DNA of 6,650 nucleotides, from assembly GCF_003436425.1 (NCBI RefSeq), contig NZ_QSPK01000094.1, positions 1-6,650 on the forward strand. Reading direction: 5' to 3'. Under the pieces are notes generated by a model. The model had not been told where the DNA came from, ran no database searches, and saw only the letters and a program-made list of their open reading frames with translations. Below are positions 1 through 5,256 of this stretch, in pieces. The position numbers and the translations under genes are program-made. Source of the DNA: Eubacterium sp. TM05-53. Lineage in GTDB: Bacteria > Bacillota_I > Bacilli_A > Erysipelotrichales > Erysipelotrichaceae. Every line of letters begins with the position of its first letter. Position 1 is the stretch's first letter.

Positions 1-10
1 CAGTCAAATT

Positions 11-1111
11 TTATACAATTTGATTAACATTTACCCACACATGTTGATGATGCCTCATATTTCCATTGTATTTTGCGATTCCAATCGAGAATGATAAATG
101 TAATGGTTCTTTAGAATGGATATTGAATTGACGAACATTGTTTTCAATTCGCTTTTTCAATTTCACGGCTTCTGTGTCTGACTGTAATTTTGCGAAGATC
201 ACAAATTCATCACCACCCATACGAATGGCGACTGAATCCTTATCTATCGAGTGTTGTAGAATTCTACCAAACTCAATGAGGGCATGATCACCTTTTAAAT
301 GTCCATAGGTATCATTGATGGCTTTAAATTCATTAATATCCATCAAGAATCCGTATACATGTTTCGTTTTATTGCTTTGTAGCTTATTCAGATAATGGTT
401 CATGTATTTTCGATTGTAAAGCCCAGATAAATCATCAATAAAGGATATAGATATTTGAATTTCAATGTAAACTATGATAAATGCGATTGCGACACAAAGC
501 CAAATCGTAGAAACTCCAAAGAAGAAACCTTGAATCATGGTACCAATCATACAAGGGATGATAAAGTAGTAAATGGGAAAGAATTCTACTAAAATGGAAT
601 CATATTTAGCTTTATGAACAGTATATATACTTTCGATATAATAAACAAAGACAAAAATATATAAAATAAAATTCATGGGACCACGAGTATATACATTTTC
701 CTTTGAAATATCAAAGATGATACCCGTTCCCAATAAATTGATAATGATCAAGATTGTGGCAATAATCAATGGAATGGCTAAGATTCTTGATTTCTTCTTG
801 ATGCGCTCAAAATTTCTATGAATATGATATTCTACGAATAAACACCAACAATATCCGATGATGCCTGAGCTAGCTGAAGAAATTGTATTTGAGATATATT
901 GTAAAATATGAAAGATAAAACCTGGGCGTGCATCAATGATAAAACTAAGCGTTTCATTGATCGTGGCAATAAAGGTAACTATAAGCATAAAGTTATAGGC
1001 TTTTTCATCAAACTGATTCGTTTGCGCAATTCGTATTCGATATAACAATAAGAAGAGTACTAAAAATGCCCCAGTCCCGTTTGCCACCAGTATCTCGGGT
1101 ATGTTGATCAT
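11..1111 (-). CDS. Membrane-bound GGDEF diguanylate cyclase, C-terminus apparently shortened
   Basis: Probable inner-membrane diguanylate cyclase that would make c-di-GMP from two GTP. The 366-aa protein begins with about seven hydrophobic helices (roughly residues 8-25, 40-58, 65-91, 110-131, 145-163, 175-198, 201-220), followed by the usual linker DDLSGLYNR (226-234) and a GGDEF domain. The metal and substrate residues of the DxxxFKxxND stretch (D258, N266, D267) and an intact GGDEF (299-303) are visible. The place of the inhibitory RxxD site holds DKDS (290-293), so no product-inhibition site is expected. The domain stops about 20 residues after SIGIA (342-346), and the usual final helix with ADxxMYxxK is absent. 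I chose the ATG at 1111 because CGGAG lies 6 nt upstream; an ATG at 1150 or a TTG at 1174 would add 13 or 21 residues. The membrane part resembles no sensor domain I can name. Activity is uncertain because of the missing end. Confidence 0.85.
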   Translation of the reverse strand: MINIPEILVANGTGAFLVLFLLLYRIRIAQTNQFDEKAYNFMLIVTFIATINETLSFIIDARPGFIFHILQYISNTISSASSGIIGYCWCLFVEYHIHRNFERIKKKSRILAIPLIIATILIIINLLGTGIIFDISKENVYTRGPMNFILYIFVFVYYIESIYTVHKAKYDSILVEFFPIYYFIIPCMIGTMIQGFFFGVSTIWLCVAIAFIIVYIEIQISISFIDDLSGLYNRKYMNHYLNKLQSNKTKHVYGFLMDINEFKAINDTYGHLKGDHALIEFGRILQHSIDKDSVAIRMGGDEFVIFAKLQSDTEAVKLKKRIENNVRQFNIHSKEPLHLSFSIGIAKYNGNMRHHQHVWVNVNQIV

Positions 1112-1218
1112 AATAAACTCCGTTTCTTTATGGTTAGTTACTTTAATCATAATCCTCTTTATAAGAACTTGCAAATGAGAAATTGAATCTTATGTAAATT
1201 AAAATTAACATAGATTAA

Positions 1219-1242
1219 GGATAAATTAAGCGTTGGATAAAT
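1219..1242. repeat. Short direct repeat GGATAAAT x2 in divergent intergenic region
   Basis: GGATAAAT occurs at 1219-1226 and 1235-1242, a 16-bp period, in the AT-rich gap between the cyclase gene and the divergent 58-aa gene. It could be a protein binding site acting on either gene. In AT-rich DNA an 8-bp repeat can also arise by chance, so this is only a candidate. Confidence 0.2.
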
Positions 1243-1267
1243 GTCTGTTCAATCGTATCTAGTCATA

Positions 1268-1295
1268 TTGTACTTTATTTAAAGTGTTTTATACT
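1268..1295 (+). promoter_or_regulatory. Candidate sigma-A promoter for the 58-aa gene
   Basis: TTGTAC (1268-1273), a 16-bp spacer and TATACT (1290-1295) lie just upstream of the ribosome binding site of the 58-aa gene. The -10 is good (5 of 6) and the -35 is weak (3 of 6). Transcription would start near 1302, leaving a leader of about 17 nt that just contains the AAGGAGG site. Confidence 0.45.
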
Positions 1296-1318
1296 AAAAA
1301 TGTAAAGGAGGTACAGAT

Positions 1319-1495
1319 ATGACTATGATTAAAAATTCAGTTGTAGAATTATTAATTTTACTACTTTGCGCATGTACCGTTTTTATTTATAAAATACCGA
1401 GTACAATCAACACTTGGTTATTAAACTCAATTGCGATTGTGGTGATGGGCATTTGTGTTCTTAGAATTGCACTTAAAATGATGAATAATAAATAA
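1319..1495 (+). CDS. 58-aa two-helix membrane protein of unknown function
   Basis: An ATG at 1319 opens a 58-codon frame ending in TAA at 1493-1495. It is preceded by a near-perfect ribosome binding site, AAGGAGG, 7 nt upstream, which is the main reason to believe it. The product starts MTMIKNSVVELL and has two hydrophobic stretches, about residues 8-24 and 34-52, joined by a short loop (KIPSTINTW); it ends in the basic tail LKMMNNK. It therefore looks like a small integral membrane hairpin. There are two cysteines in the first helix (C17, C19) and one in the second (C46). The gene is a monocistronic unit: a promoter candidate lies before it and an intrinsic terminator 5 nt after it. I do not recognise a family. 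A toxin of a type I system or a small stress protein are possibilities, but nothing here decides between them. Confidence 0.7.
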   Translation: MTMIKNSVVELLILLLCACTVFIYKIPSTINTWLLNSIAIVVMGICVLRIALKMMNNK

Positions 1496-1499
1496 TCTT

Positions 1500-1528
1500 G
1501 GCTTTTCCTAATGGGAAAGCCTTTTCTT
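1500..1528 (+). terminator. Intrinsic terminator after the 58-aa gene
   Basis: GGCTTTTCC (1500-1508) pairs with GGGAAAGCC (1513-1521) with one U-G wobble and a four-base loop TAAT. The run TTTTCTT follows directly. It separates the 58-aa gene from the PTS unit. Confidence 0.85.
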
Positions 1529-1529
1529 G

Positions 1530-1540
1530 TGGTATATTAT
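1530..1540 (+). promoter_or_regulatory. Extended -10 promoter of the PTS unit, embedded at the terminator edge
   Basis: TGG plus TATATT (1530-1538) is an extended -10 (TGnTATATT); TATTAT at 1535-1540 is an alternative register. No good -35 is visible, because the bases 17 bp upstream fall inside the terminator hairpin. A start about 7 nt downstream falls at 1545, which is the A of the ATG of the next gene, so the mRNA may be leaderless or nearly so. Confidence 0.55.
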
Positions 1541-1544
1541 ACAT

Positions 1545-1823
1545 ATGAAAAGATTTTTAAAAGATATTGCACAAGGTATATATGATGGACTACAAGAAAA
1601 TGAAACTACACATAATCAATACAGTTTTCAAGAAATCTATGATGTAATCCAGGAATTTGTATCCTATGTTTTTGTTGGCTTGATTTTAAGCGTAGGAGCT
1701 GTTTTTGGGTGTCCCTATTATAAGACATTTATATCATTAGGTGCGGTACTCTTTCTTGTATGGGCATTTATCTTGTATTATTTTTTAAATTCAAAGGATT
1801 TTAAGAAAATCAAAAAGAAATGA
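1545..1823 (+). CDS. 92-aa two-helix membrane protein, first gene of the PTS IIC-IID unit
   Basis: I do not recognise this protein. It has a soluble N-terminus of about 37 residues, amphipathic and rich in acidic and polar residues (KDIAQGIYDGLQENE), two membrane helices (about 38-56 and 60-81), and a strongly basic tail (KDFKKIKKK) that should face the cytoplasm. The stop codon lies 9 nt before the IIC start, so the two are almost surely co-transcribed. The ATG at 1545 has no Shine-Dalgarno sequence; the bases in front are the probable -10 element of its own promoter. An in-frame TTG at 1527 would add six residues, but it lies in the terminator tail and is unlikely. Its position suggests an accessory or regulatory role for the permease, comparable in place, but not in visible sequence, to small proteins found with mannose PTS operons. 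That role is inference. Confidence 0.75.
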   Translation: MKRFLKDIAQGIYDGLQENETTHNQYSFQEIYDVIQEFVSYVFVGLILSVGAVFGCPYYKTFISLGAVLFLVWAFILYYFLNSKDFKKIKKK

Positions 1824-1832
1824 GGAAGAGGT

Positions 1833-2612
1833 ATGCAGACTATTTTAGTTTTACTTGTGGCATTTGTCGCAGGTATTGAAGGCATCTTGGATGAGTTTGA
1901 GTTTCATCAACCCATTGTTGCCTGTACTCTAATTGGTTTAGTGACAAACCATTTAACAGAAGGATTATTATTAGGTGGATCTTTACAATTGATTGCCTTA
2001 GGTTGGGCCAACATTGGTGCAGCCGTGGCTCCTGATGTATGTTTAGCGAGTGTGATTTCATCTATATTGATGGTTCATGGATTAAATAGCGCAATTGAAG
2101 CAAGATTTGTAATTGCGATCAGTATTGCGCTGGCAATTCCATTATCATTAGTGGGTTTATCTTTGACAAAGGTATGTCGTAATTTAGCAATTAAACTTGT
2201 GCACAAGATGGATGAGACAAAAAAAGTTTCATACTATCAATGGGTTGGCATTTGTATGCAAGGTATTCGTGTTTTGATTCCGACGGTTGTATTATTATTG
2301 ATTCCATCATCTGTAATTTGTTCAATCTTGGAAATGATTCCATTAAGTGTTTATAAAGGATTATTGATTGGCTCAGGTGTCGTTTGTGTGGTTGGATTTG
2401 CGATTGTAGCGAATGTATTAGGATCTAAATTTACATATCCATTCTTTATGATTGGTTTTGGCTTGGCATGTATGACAAACTTATCTTTAATATCTTTATG
2501 CTTTATTGGTGGTGGCTTAGTTTGGCTATATATGTTGTTGAATAATAATAAGCAAAAGGAAAGTGCTTCTAGTGATGATCCATTAGGCGACATCTTAAAT
2601 GATTATGAGTAG
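1833..2612 (+). CDS. PTS mannose/fructose/sorbose-family transporter subunit IIC
   Basis: Membrane subunit that, with IID, forms the sugar channel of a mannose-class phosphotransferase system. The 259-aa length fits the family (E. coli ManY is about 266). Family hallmarks visible are LDEFEFHQPIVACTLIGL (19-36), GGSLQLIALGWANIGAA (48-64) and APD (66-68), the same order as in ManY. The remainder is hydrophobic, and the protein ends in an acidic cytoplasmic tail (SASSDDPLGDILNDYE). The start ATG is preceded by AGGAAGAGG. The stop codon overlaps the ribosome binding site of IID, indicating coupled translation. Usual partners IIA and IIB are missing from the window, so phosphorylation of the incoming sugar must depend on subunits encoded elsewhere. 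The substrate cannot be told from sequence; mannose, glucose, fructose, sorbose and amino sugars are all used by this class. Confidence 0.93.
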   Translation: MQTILVLLVAFVAGIEGILDEFEFHQPIVACTLIGLVTNHLTEGLLLGGSLQLIALGWANIGAAVAPDVCLASVISSILMVHGLNSAIEARFVIAISIALAIPLSLVGLSLTKVCRNLAIKLVHKMDETKKVSYYQWVGICMQGIRVLIPTVVLLLIPSSVICSILEMIPLSVYKGLLIGSGVVCVVGFAIVANVLGSKFTYPFFMIGFGLACMTNLSLISLCFIGGGLVWLYMLLNNNKQKESASSDDPLGDILNDYE

Positions 2613-2621
2613 GTGGTTTAT

Positions 2622-3386
2622 ATGAAGAAGAGTACAAGATTAAAGGTTTGTTTAAACCATCAATATTTACAAGGTTCATGGAATTTTGAGCGTATGCAAA
2701 ATGGTGGCTGGTGCTACGGCTTGCTTCCGGCATTAAAAGAATTATATCCAAATTCCAAAGATTATGATTTAGCTGTAGAACGTCATTTAAAATTCTATAA
2801 TACACATCCATATGTTTCTGCTCCCATTGTTGGTATTGTCTTGGCTATGGAAGAAGAAAAGGCAAAAGGTGCTGATATTTCAGATACTTCCATACAAGAT
2901 GTAAAAATTGGTTTAATGGGACCGTTGGCAGGTGTAGGAGATCCAGTATTCTGGTTTACTATGCGTCCAATTCTTGCGGCTGTTGGTGCATCCCTTGCGT
3001 TATCACAAAATATTTTAGGCCCTATTTTCTTCTTTGTGGCATGGAACGTACTTCGCTTTGGCTTTCTTTGGATTACACAAGAACTGGGCTATAAGAAGGG
3101 TACTAAGTTGATTACGGACTTATCCGATACATTCTTAAAGAACGTAACGTTAGCTGCAAGTATGTTAGGCATGTTTGTGATTGGAATTTTAGTGCAGAGA
3201 TTTGTACAAATCAATGTAGTAAACATTCAATCCGATTTAGATATGGTATTACCTGGAGTTCTTTCTTTATGTGTATTCTTTGGTTGTACAAAAATACTAA
3301 AAAAAGGTTTTTCACCCGTATTATTAATTGTCATTTTATTTATTCTTTGTGTCATTTTAGAGATGGTTGGAATCTTAGTCATTTAA
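2622..3386 (+). CDS. PTS mannose/fructose/sorbose-family transporter subunit IID
   Basis: Partner of IIC in the mannose-class PTS channel. Conserved blocks of the family are clear: QGSWNFERMQNGGW (17-30), PAL plus LYP (36-43), RHLKFYNTHPYVSAPIVG (54-71) and KIGLMGPLAGVGDPVFW (95-111), followed by hydrophobic helices in the C-terminal half. At 254 aa it is shorter than E. coli ManZ (about 285). The gap falls after QINVVNIQSDLDMVLPG, where other family members carry a longer loop. I chose ATG 2622, with AGGTGG 5 nt upstream; a GTG at 2613 would add only three residues and overlap that site. No clear intrinsic terminator follows the gene. The acetyltransferase begins 124 bp downstream, so it may or may not share this transcript. 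Confidence 0.92.
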   Translation: MKKSTRLKVCLNHQYLQGSWNFERMQNGGWCYGLLPALKELYPNSKDYDLAVERHLKFYNTHPYVSAPIVGIVLAMEEEKAKGADISDTSIQDVKIGLMGPLAGVGDPVFWFTMRPILAAVGASLALSQNILGPIFFFVAWNVLRFGFLWITQELGYKKGTKLITDLSDTFLKNVTLAASMLGMFVIGILVQRFVQINVVNIQSDLDMVLPGVLSLCVFFGCTKILKKGFSPVLLIVILFILCVILEMVGILVI

Positions 3387-3510
3387 GTCTAAAATATGAT
3401 TTGTTTATTTCGTACAATAGTATTATTTAAGAAGAAAAAGATAAATCAGAATTAGTCACAATAAAAAACGTAATTATCAATATTGTATATCAGCAAGAAG
3501 GGGAAACAGA

Positions 3511-4044
3511 GTGGTGAGCAGACAAATATTAAAAAAAGAACATATCATTACAGATAGGTTGATATTAGGACCTTATCGTAAAGAAGACAGAGAGCGTCTC
3601 AAAGAAATGATGCAAAATCCAAAGATTACGGCAACGTTTATGGTGCCTGATTATTGTGAAGAAGTACAGTTTTATGCGTTAGCTGACAAATTGATCGAAT
3701 TCAGTCAGATTAATGATACAATCCATTTAGAATATGGCGTCTATCTGGACGGTTACATGATTGGGTTTGTCAATGATTGTGGTTATGACGAAGAAACTAT
3801 TGAATTGGGATATGTCATTGACCCAGCTTTTCAGGGGCGAGGATTTGCAACGGAAGCGGTGAATGCAGTAATAAACGAATTACGTGAGATGGGTTTTAAA
3901 AAGGTCGTGGCGGACTTTTTTGAAGAAAATATAGGCAGTAGAAAAGTGATGGAAAAGTGTGGCATGCATCTAAACGGAAACTCAGATTATGAGGAATACC
4001 GCGGAAAGAAATTTAAGTGCTATGAGTGTGAAATGGAGCTCTAA
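3511..4044 (+). CDS. GNAT-family N-acetyltransferase, RimJ/RimL type
   Basis: Cytoplasmic acetyltransferase of 177 aa that would use acetyl-CoA to acetylate an amine on a protein or small molecule. The N-terminal strand TDRLILGPYRKEDRERL (14-30) is typical of the RimJ/RimL group. Motif A appears as ELGYVIDPAFQGRGFATEA (98-116) with the acetyl-CoA pyrophosphate loop QGRGFA (108-113). Motif B appears as EENIGSRKVMEKCGM (138-152), with the conserved N-x-x-S-x-x-V/L-x-E-K-x-G-M pattern. The start is one of two adjacent GTG codons (3511 or 3514). AAGGGG lies 7 nt before the first, and no ATG is available nearby. Its substrate cannot be predicted. No strong promoter is visible in the 124-bp gap upstream and no convincing terminator downstream. 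Confidence 0.88.
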   Translation: MVSRQILKKEHIITDRLILGPYRKEDRERLKEMMQNPKITATFMVPDYCEEVQFYALADKLIEFSQINDTIHLEYGVYLDGYMIGFVNDCGYDEETIELGYVIDPAFQGRGFATEAVNAVINELREMGFKKVVADFFEENIGSRKVMEKCGMHLNGNSDYEEYRGKKFKCYECEMEL

Positions 4045-4084
4045 AGAATTGGCGAATCTCCGAGCACTTTTGGTAAGAAGCAAA

Positions 4085-4134
4085 TCAAGATAACTTCTAG
4101 TTTATCTGACCTAAAAAATAGAATTTTATCTTGA
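4085..4134. repeat. 9-bp perfect inverted repeat overlapping the rplU -35 box
   Basis: TCAAGATAA (4085-4093) is the exact reverse complement of TTATCTTGA (4126-4134). The right arm covers the first four bases of the -35 hexamer. A second, closer partner, TTATCT (4102-4107), can also pair with the left arm. It could be an operator, or a 3'-end hairpin for the acetyltransferase mRNA, but no U-tract follows. Confidence 0.35.
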
Positions 4135-4159
4135 CGTATTGCGTTTCATCCTTTAAAAT
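4131..4159 (+). promoter_or_regulatory. Strong sigma-A promoter of the rplU-prp-rpmA operon
   Basis: TTGACG (4131-4136), an exact 17-bp spacer and TAAAAT (4154-4159) match the housekeeping consensus at 5 of 6 bases in each box. Transcription should begin around 4166, which is exactly where the leader stem GTTGCAA starts. This is the best promoter in the window, as expected for ribosomal protein genes. Confidence 0.85.
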
Positions 4160-4165
4160 ATCAAT

Positions 4166-4260
4166 GTTGCAAACTCCGTGTATGGACTTGCAACCGCCCA
4201 GAAAAGGTTTTAAGTTGAAATTTCACACCTTGATGGCGAGTATCAAGCTAAATGTGAAAA
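4166..4260 (+). ncRNA. Structured leader of the L21 operon (probable L21 autoregulatory leader)
   Basis: The untranslated region before rplU can fold into two main hairpins. The first pairs GTTGCAA (4166-4172) with TTGCAAC (4188-4194), with an inner TCC/GGA closing the loop GUGUAU. The second pairs TTTCACA (4221-4227) with TGTGAAA (4253-4259) and encloses a perfect inner stem CTTGAT (4229-4234)/ATCAAG (4242-4247) around GGCGAGU. The ribosome binding site lies 12 nt further on and is outside the stems. Firmicutes commonly carry an L21 leader here, thought to let L21 (or a product of the operon) repress its own synthesis. Position and structure fit, but I could not test it against the family model. 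Confidence 0.7.
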
Positions 4261-4284
4261 AAAGAATGAATAGGAGGTGCACAC

Positions 4285-4587
4285 ATGTACGCAATTATCG
4301 AAACTGGTGGAAAACAGATCCGTGTTGAAAAGGATGCTGTTATCTTCGTTGAAAAATTAGAAGCTAACGAAGGAGACACAGTTACATTTGACAAAGTATT
4401 ATACGCTGATGGAAAATTTGGTAAACCATTCGTAGAAGGTGCAAAGGTAACTGGTGTTGTTGAAAAACAAGGCAAAGGAAAGAAAATCACTATCGTGAAA
4501 TATAAAGCCAAAAAATCTTCAACACGTCGTAAACAAGGACACCGTCAACCTTACACTCGTGTAAAAATTGAAGCTATCGAAGCTTAA
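4285..4587 (+). CDS. rplU: 50S ribosomal protein L21
   Basis: Component of the large ribosomal subunit that binds 23S rRNA and contacts L20. It is 100 aa, normal for the family (about 102). The start [17 protein letters not shown] and the C-terminal signature KYKAKK (72-77) with GHRQPYT (85-91) are diagnostic. The ATG follows AGGAGG by 7 nt. It is first in the operon with prp and rpmA, directly under the strong promoter and structured leader upstream. The stop codon is only 2 nt from the prp start. Confidence 0.97.
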   Translation: MYAIIETGGKQIRVEKDAVIFVEKLEANEGDTVTFDKVLYADGKFGKPFVEGAKVTGVVEKQGKGKKITIVKYKAKKSSTRRKQGHRQPYTRVKIEAIEA

Positions 4588-4589
4588 TT

Positions 4590-4904
4590 ATGATTAAAAT
4601 TAAAATTGCTAGAGATGAACATGGGATTTCATTGATCTCTATGCAGGGACATGCTGAATATGATCAGTATGGAAAAGATATCGTCTGTTCTGCAGCCAGT
4701 ACCATTATTATTGGTGGTATTAACGCAATCGCACAGCTTGGCTATTTAAGTTTCATTTCTTATAAGGTAGATGCAGGGGATGTTGAATTAGAAATAAACA
4801 ATACGGAATGTGCTGAACTACAAATCATATTGAATACGCTATTGGTTCAGTTTCAAAGTATTGAAGAGAGTTATCCTAAATACATACAAGTACAGGAGGT
4901 GTAA
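4590..4904 (+). CDS. prp: Ribosomal-processing cysteine protease Prp (YsxB family)
   Basis: Small cytoplasmic cysteine protease that removes the N-terminal extension of L27 so that L27 can work at the peptidyl-transferase centre. The 104-aa protein has the family dyad: H21 in the motif GHAEYDQYGKD and C33 in DIVCSAAS, matching the His and Cys shown to be catalytic in the Staphylococcus aureus enzyme. It lies between rplU and rpmA, the standard place. The start ATG is 2 nt after the rplU stop and has no recognisable ribosome binding site, so translation probably relies on ribosomes ending rplU. That would keep enzyme levels below those of the ribosomal proteins. Its substrate is encoded by the next gene, whose ribosome binding site AGGAGG overlaps the last codons of prp. 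Confidence 0.95.
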   Translation: MIKIKIARDEHGISLISMQGHAEYDQYGKDIVCSAASTIIIGGINAIAQLGYLSFISYKVDAGDVELEINNTECAELQIILNTLLVQFQSIEESYPKYIQVQEV

Positions 4905-4907
4905 AAA

Positions 4908-5192
4908 ATGTTATTAAAATTAGACTTACAGTTATTCGCTTCTAAAAAGGGAGTTGGTTCTACAAAGAACGGTCGTGATTCTCACTCAAAACGTTTAGGA
5001 GCTAAATTAGCTGATGGACAATCTTGTCACGCTGGAAGCATTATTTATCGTCAACGTGGAACAAAAATTCATCCAGGAACTAACGTAGGACGTGGTGCTG
5101 ATGATACATTGTTCGCATTAGTTAACGGTGTTGTTAAATACGAACGTCTTGGTAAAGATAAAAAGAAAGTTTCTGTTTATCCACAAGCTTAA
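4908..5192 (+). CDS. rpmA: 50S ribosomal protein L27 with cleavable N-terminal extension
   Basis: Large-subunit protein whose N-terminal tail reaches the peptidyl-transferase centre. The 94-aa precursor begins [10 protein letters not shown] followed by [15 protein letters not shown]. The LQLF-A junction (F10/A11) is the Prp cleavage motif of Firmicutes (LQxFA), giving a mature protein of 84 residues. The conserved core [17 protein letters not shown] and the end KKVSVYP are present. Residues S39-C40-H41, after ADGQ, replace the hydrophobic/threonine residues usually seen there (such as FVT), which is unusual. The start follows AGGAGG, and the prp stop is 3 nt upstream. An intrinsic terminator follows the gene. 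Confidence 0.97.
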   Translation: MLLKLDLQLFASKKGVGSTKNGRDSHSKRLGAKLADGQSCHAGSIIYRQRGTKIHPGTNVGRGADDTLFALVNGVVKYERLGKDKKKVSVYPQA

Positions 5193-5206
5193 CAAGTGTG
5201 AAATTT

Positions 5207-5232
5207 AAGATCCCGTTGCTGGGATCTTTTTT
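5207..5232 (+). terminator. Intrinsic terminator or attenuator between rpmA and obg
   Basis: AAGATCCC (5207-5214) pairs with GGGATCTT (5221-5228) around a six-base loop GTTGCT, followed by T residues to 5232. It should end much of the ribosomal-protein transcript. No promoter is evident in the 24 nt before obg, so obg is probably reached by read-through. Confidence 0.88.
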
Positions 5233-5256
5233 AATGAGAAAGAAAGGAGGGTATAT

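Noticed and set aside
1527..1544. TTG start adding six residues to the 92-aa membrane protein
   Set aside because: It lies in the terminator tail and probable -10 element with no ribosome binding site, so the ATG at 1545 is preferred.
1840..2811. Minus-strand open frames across the PTS IIC and IID genes
   Set aside because: They lie opposite well-identified conserved proteins, have no ribosome binding sites and resemble no family.
3401..3486. Promoter for the acetyltransferase gene
   Set aside because: Candidates such as TTGTTT (3401) or TTAGTC (3452) have poor partners or spacing; none stands above the AT-rich background.
4221..4262. Leader hairpin considered as an intrinsic terminator
   Set aside because: The stem is followed by a run of A rather than T, so it cannot work as a standard terminator on this strand.
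4131..4328. 65-codon open frame over the rplU promoter and leader
   Set aside because: It starts on the -35 box, covers the structured leader and overlaps rplU in another frame, with no ribosome binding site.
4248..4511. Minus-strand frame opposite rplU
   Set aside because: Shadow of the L21 coding sequence; no start signals.
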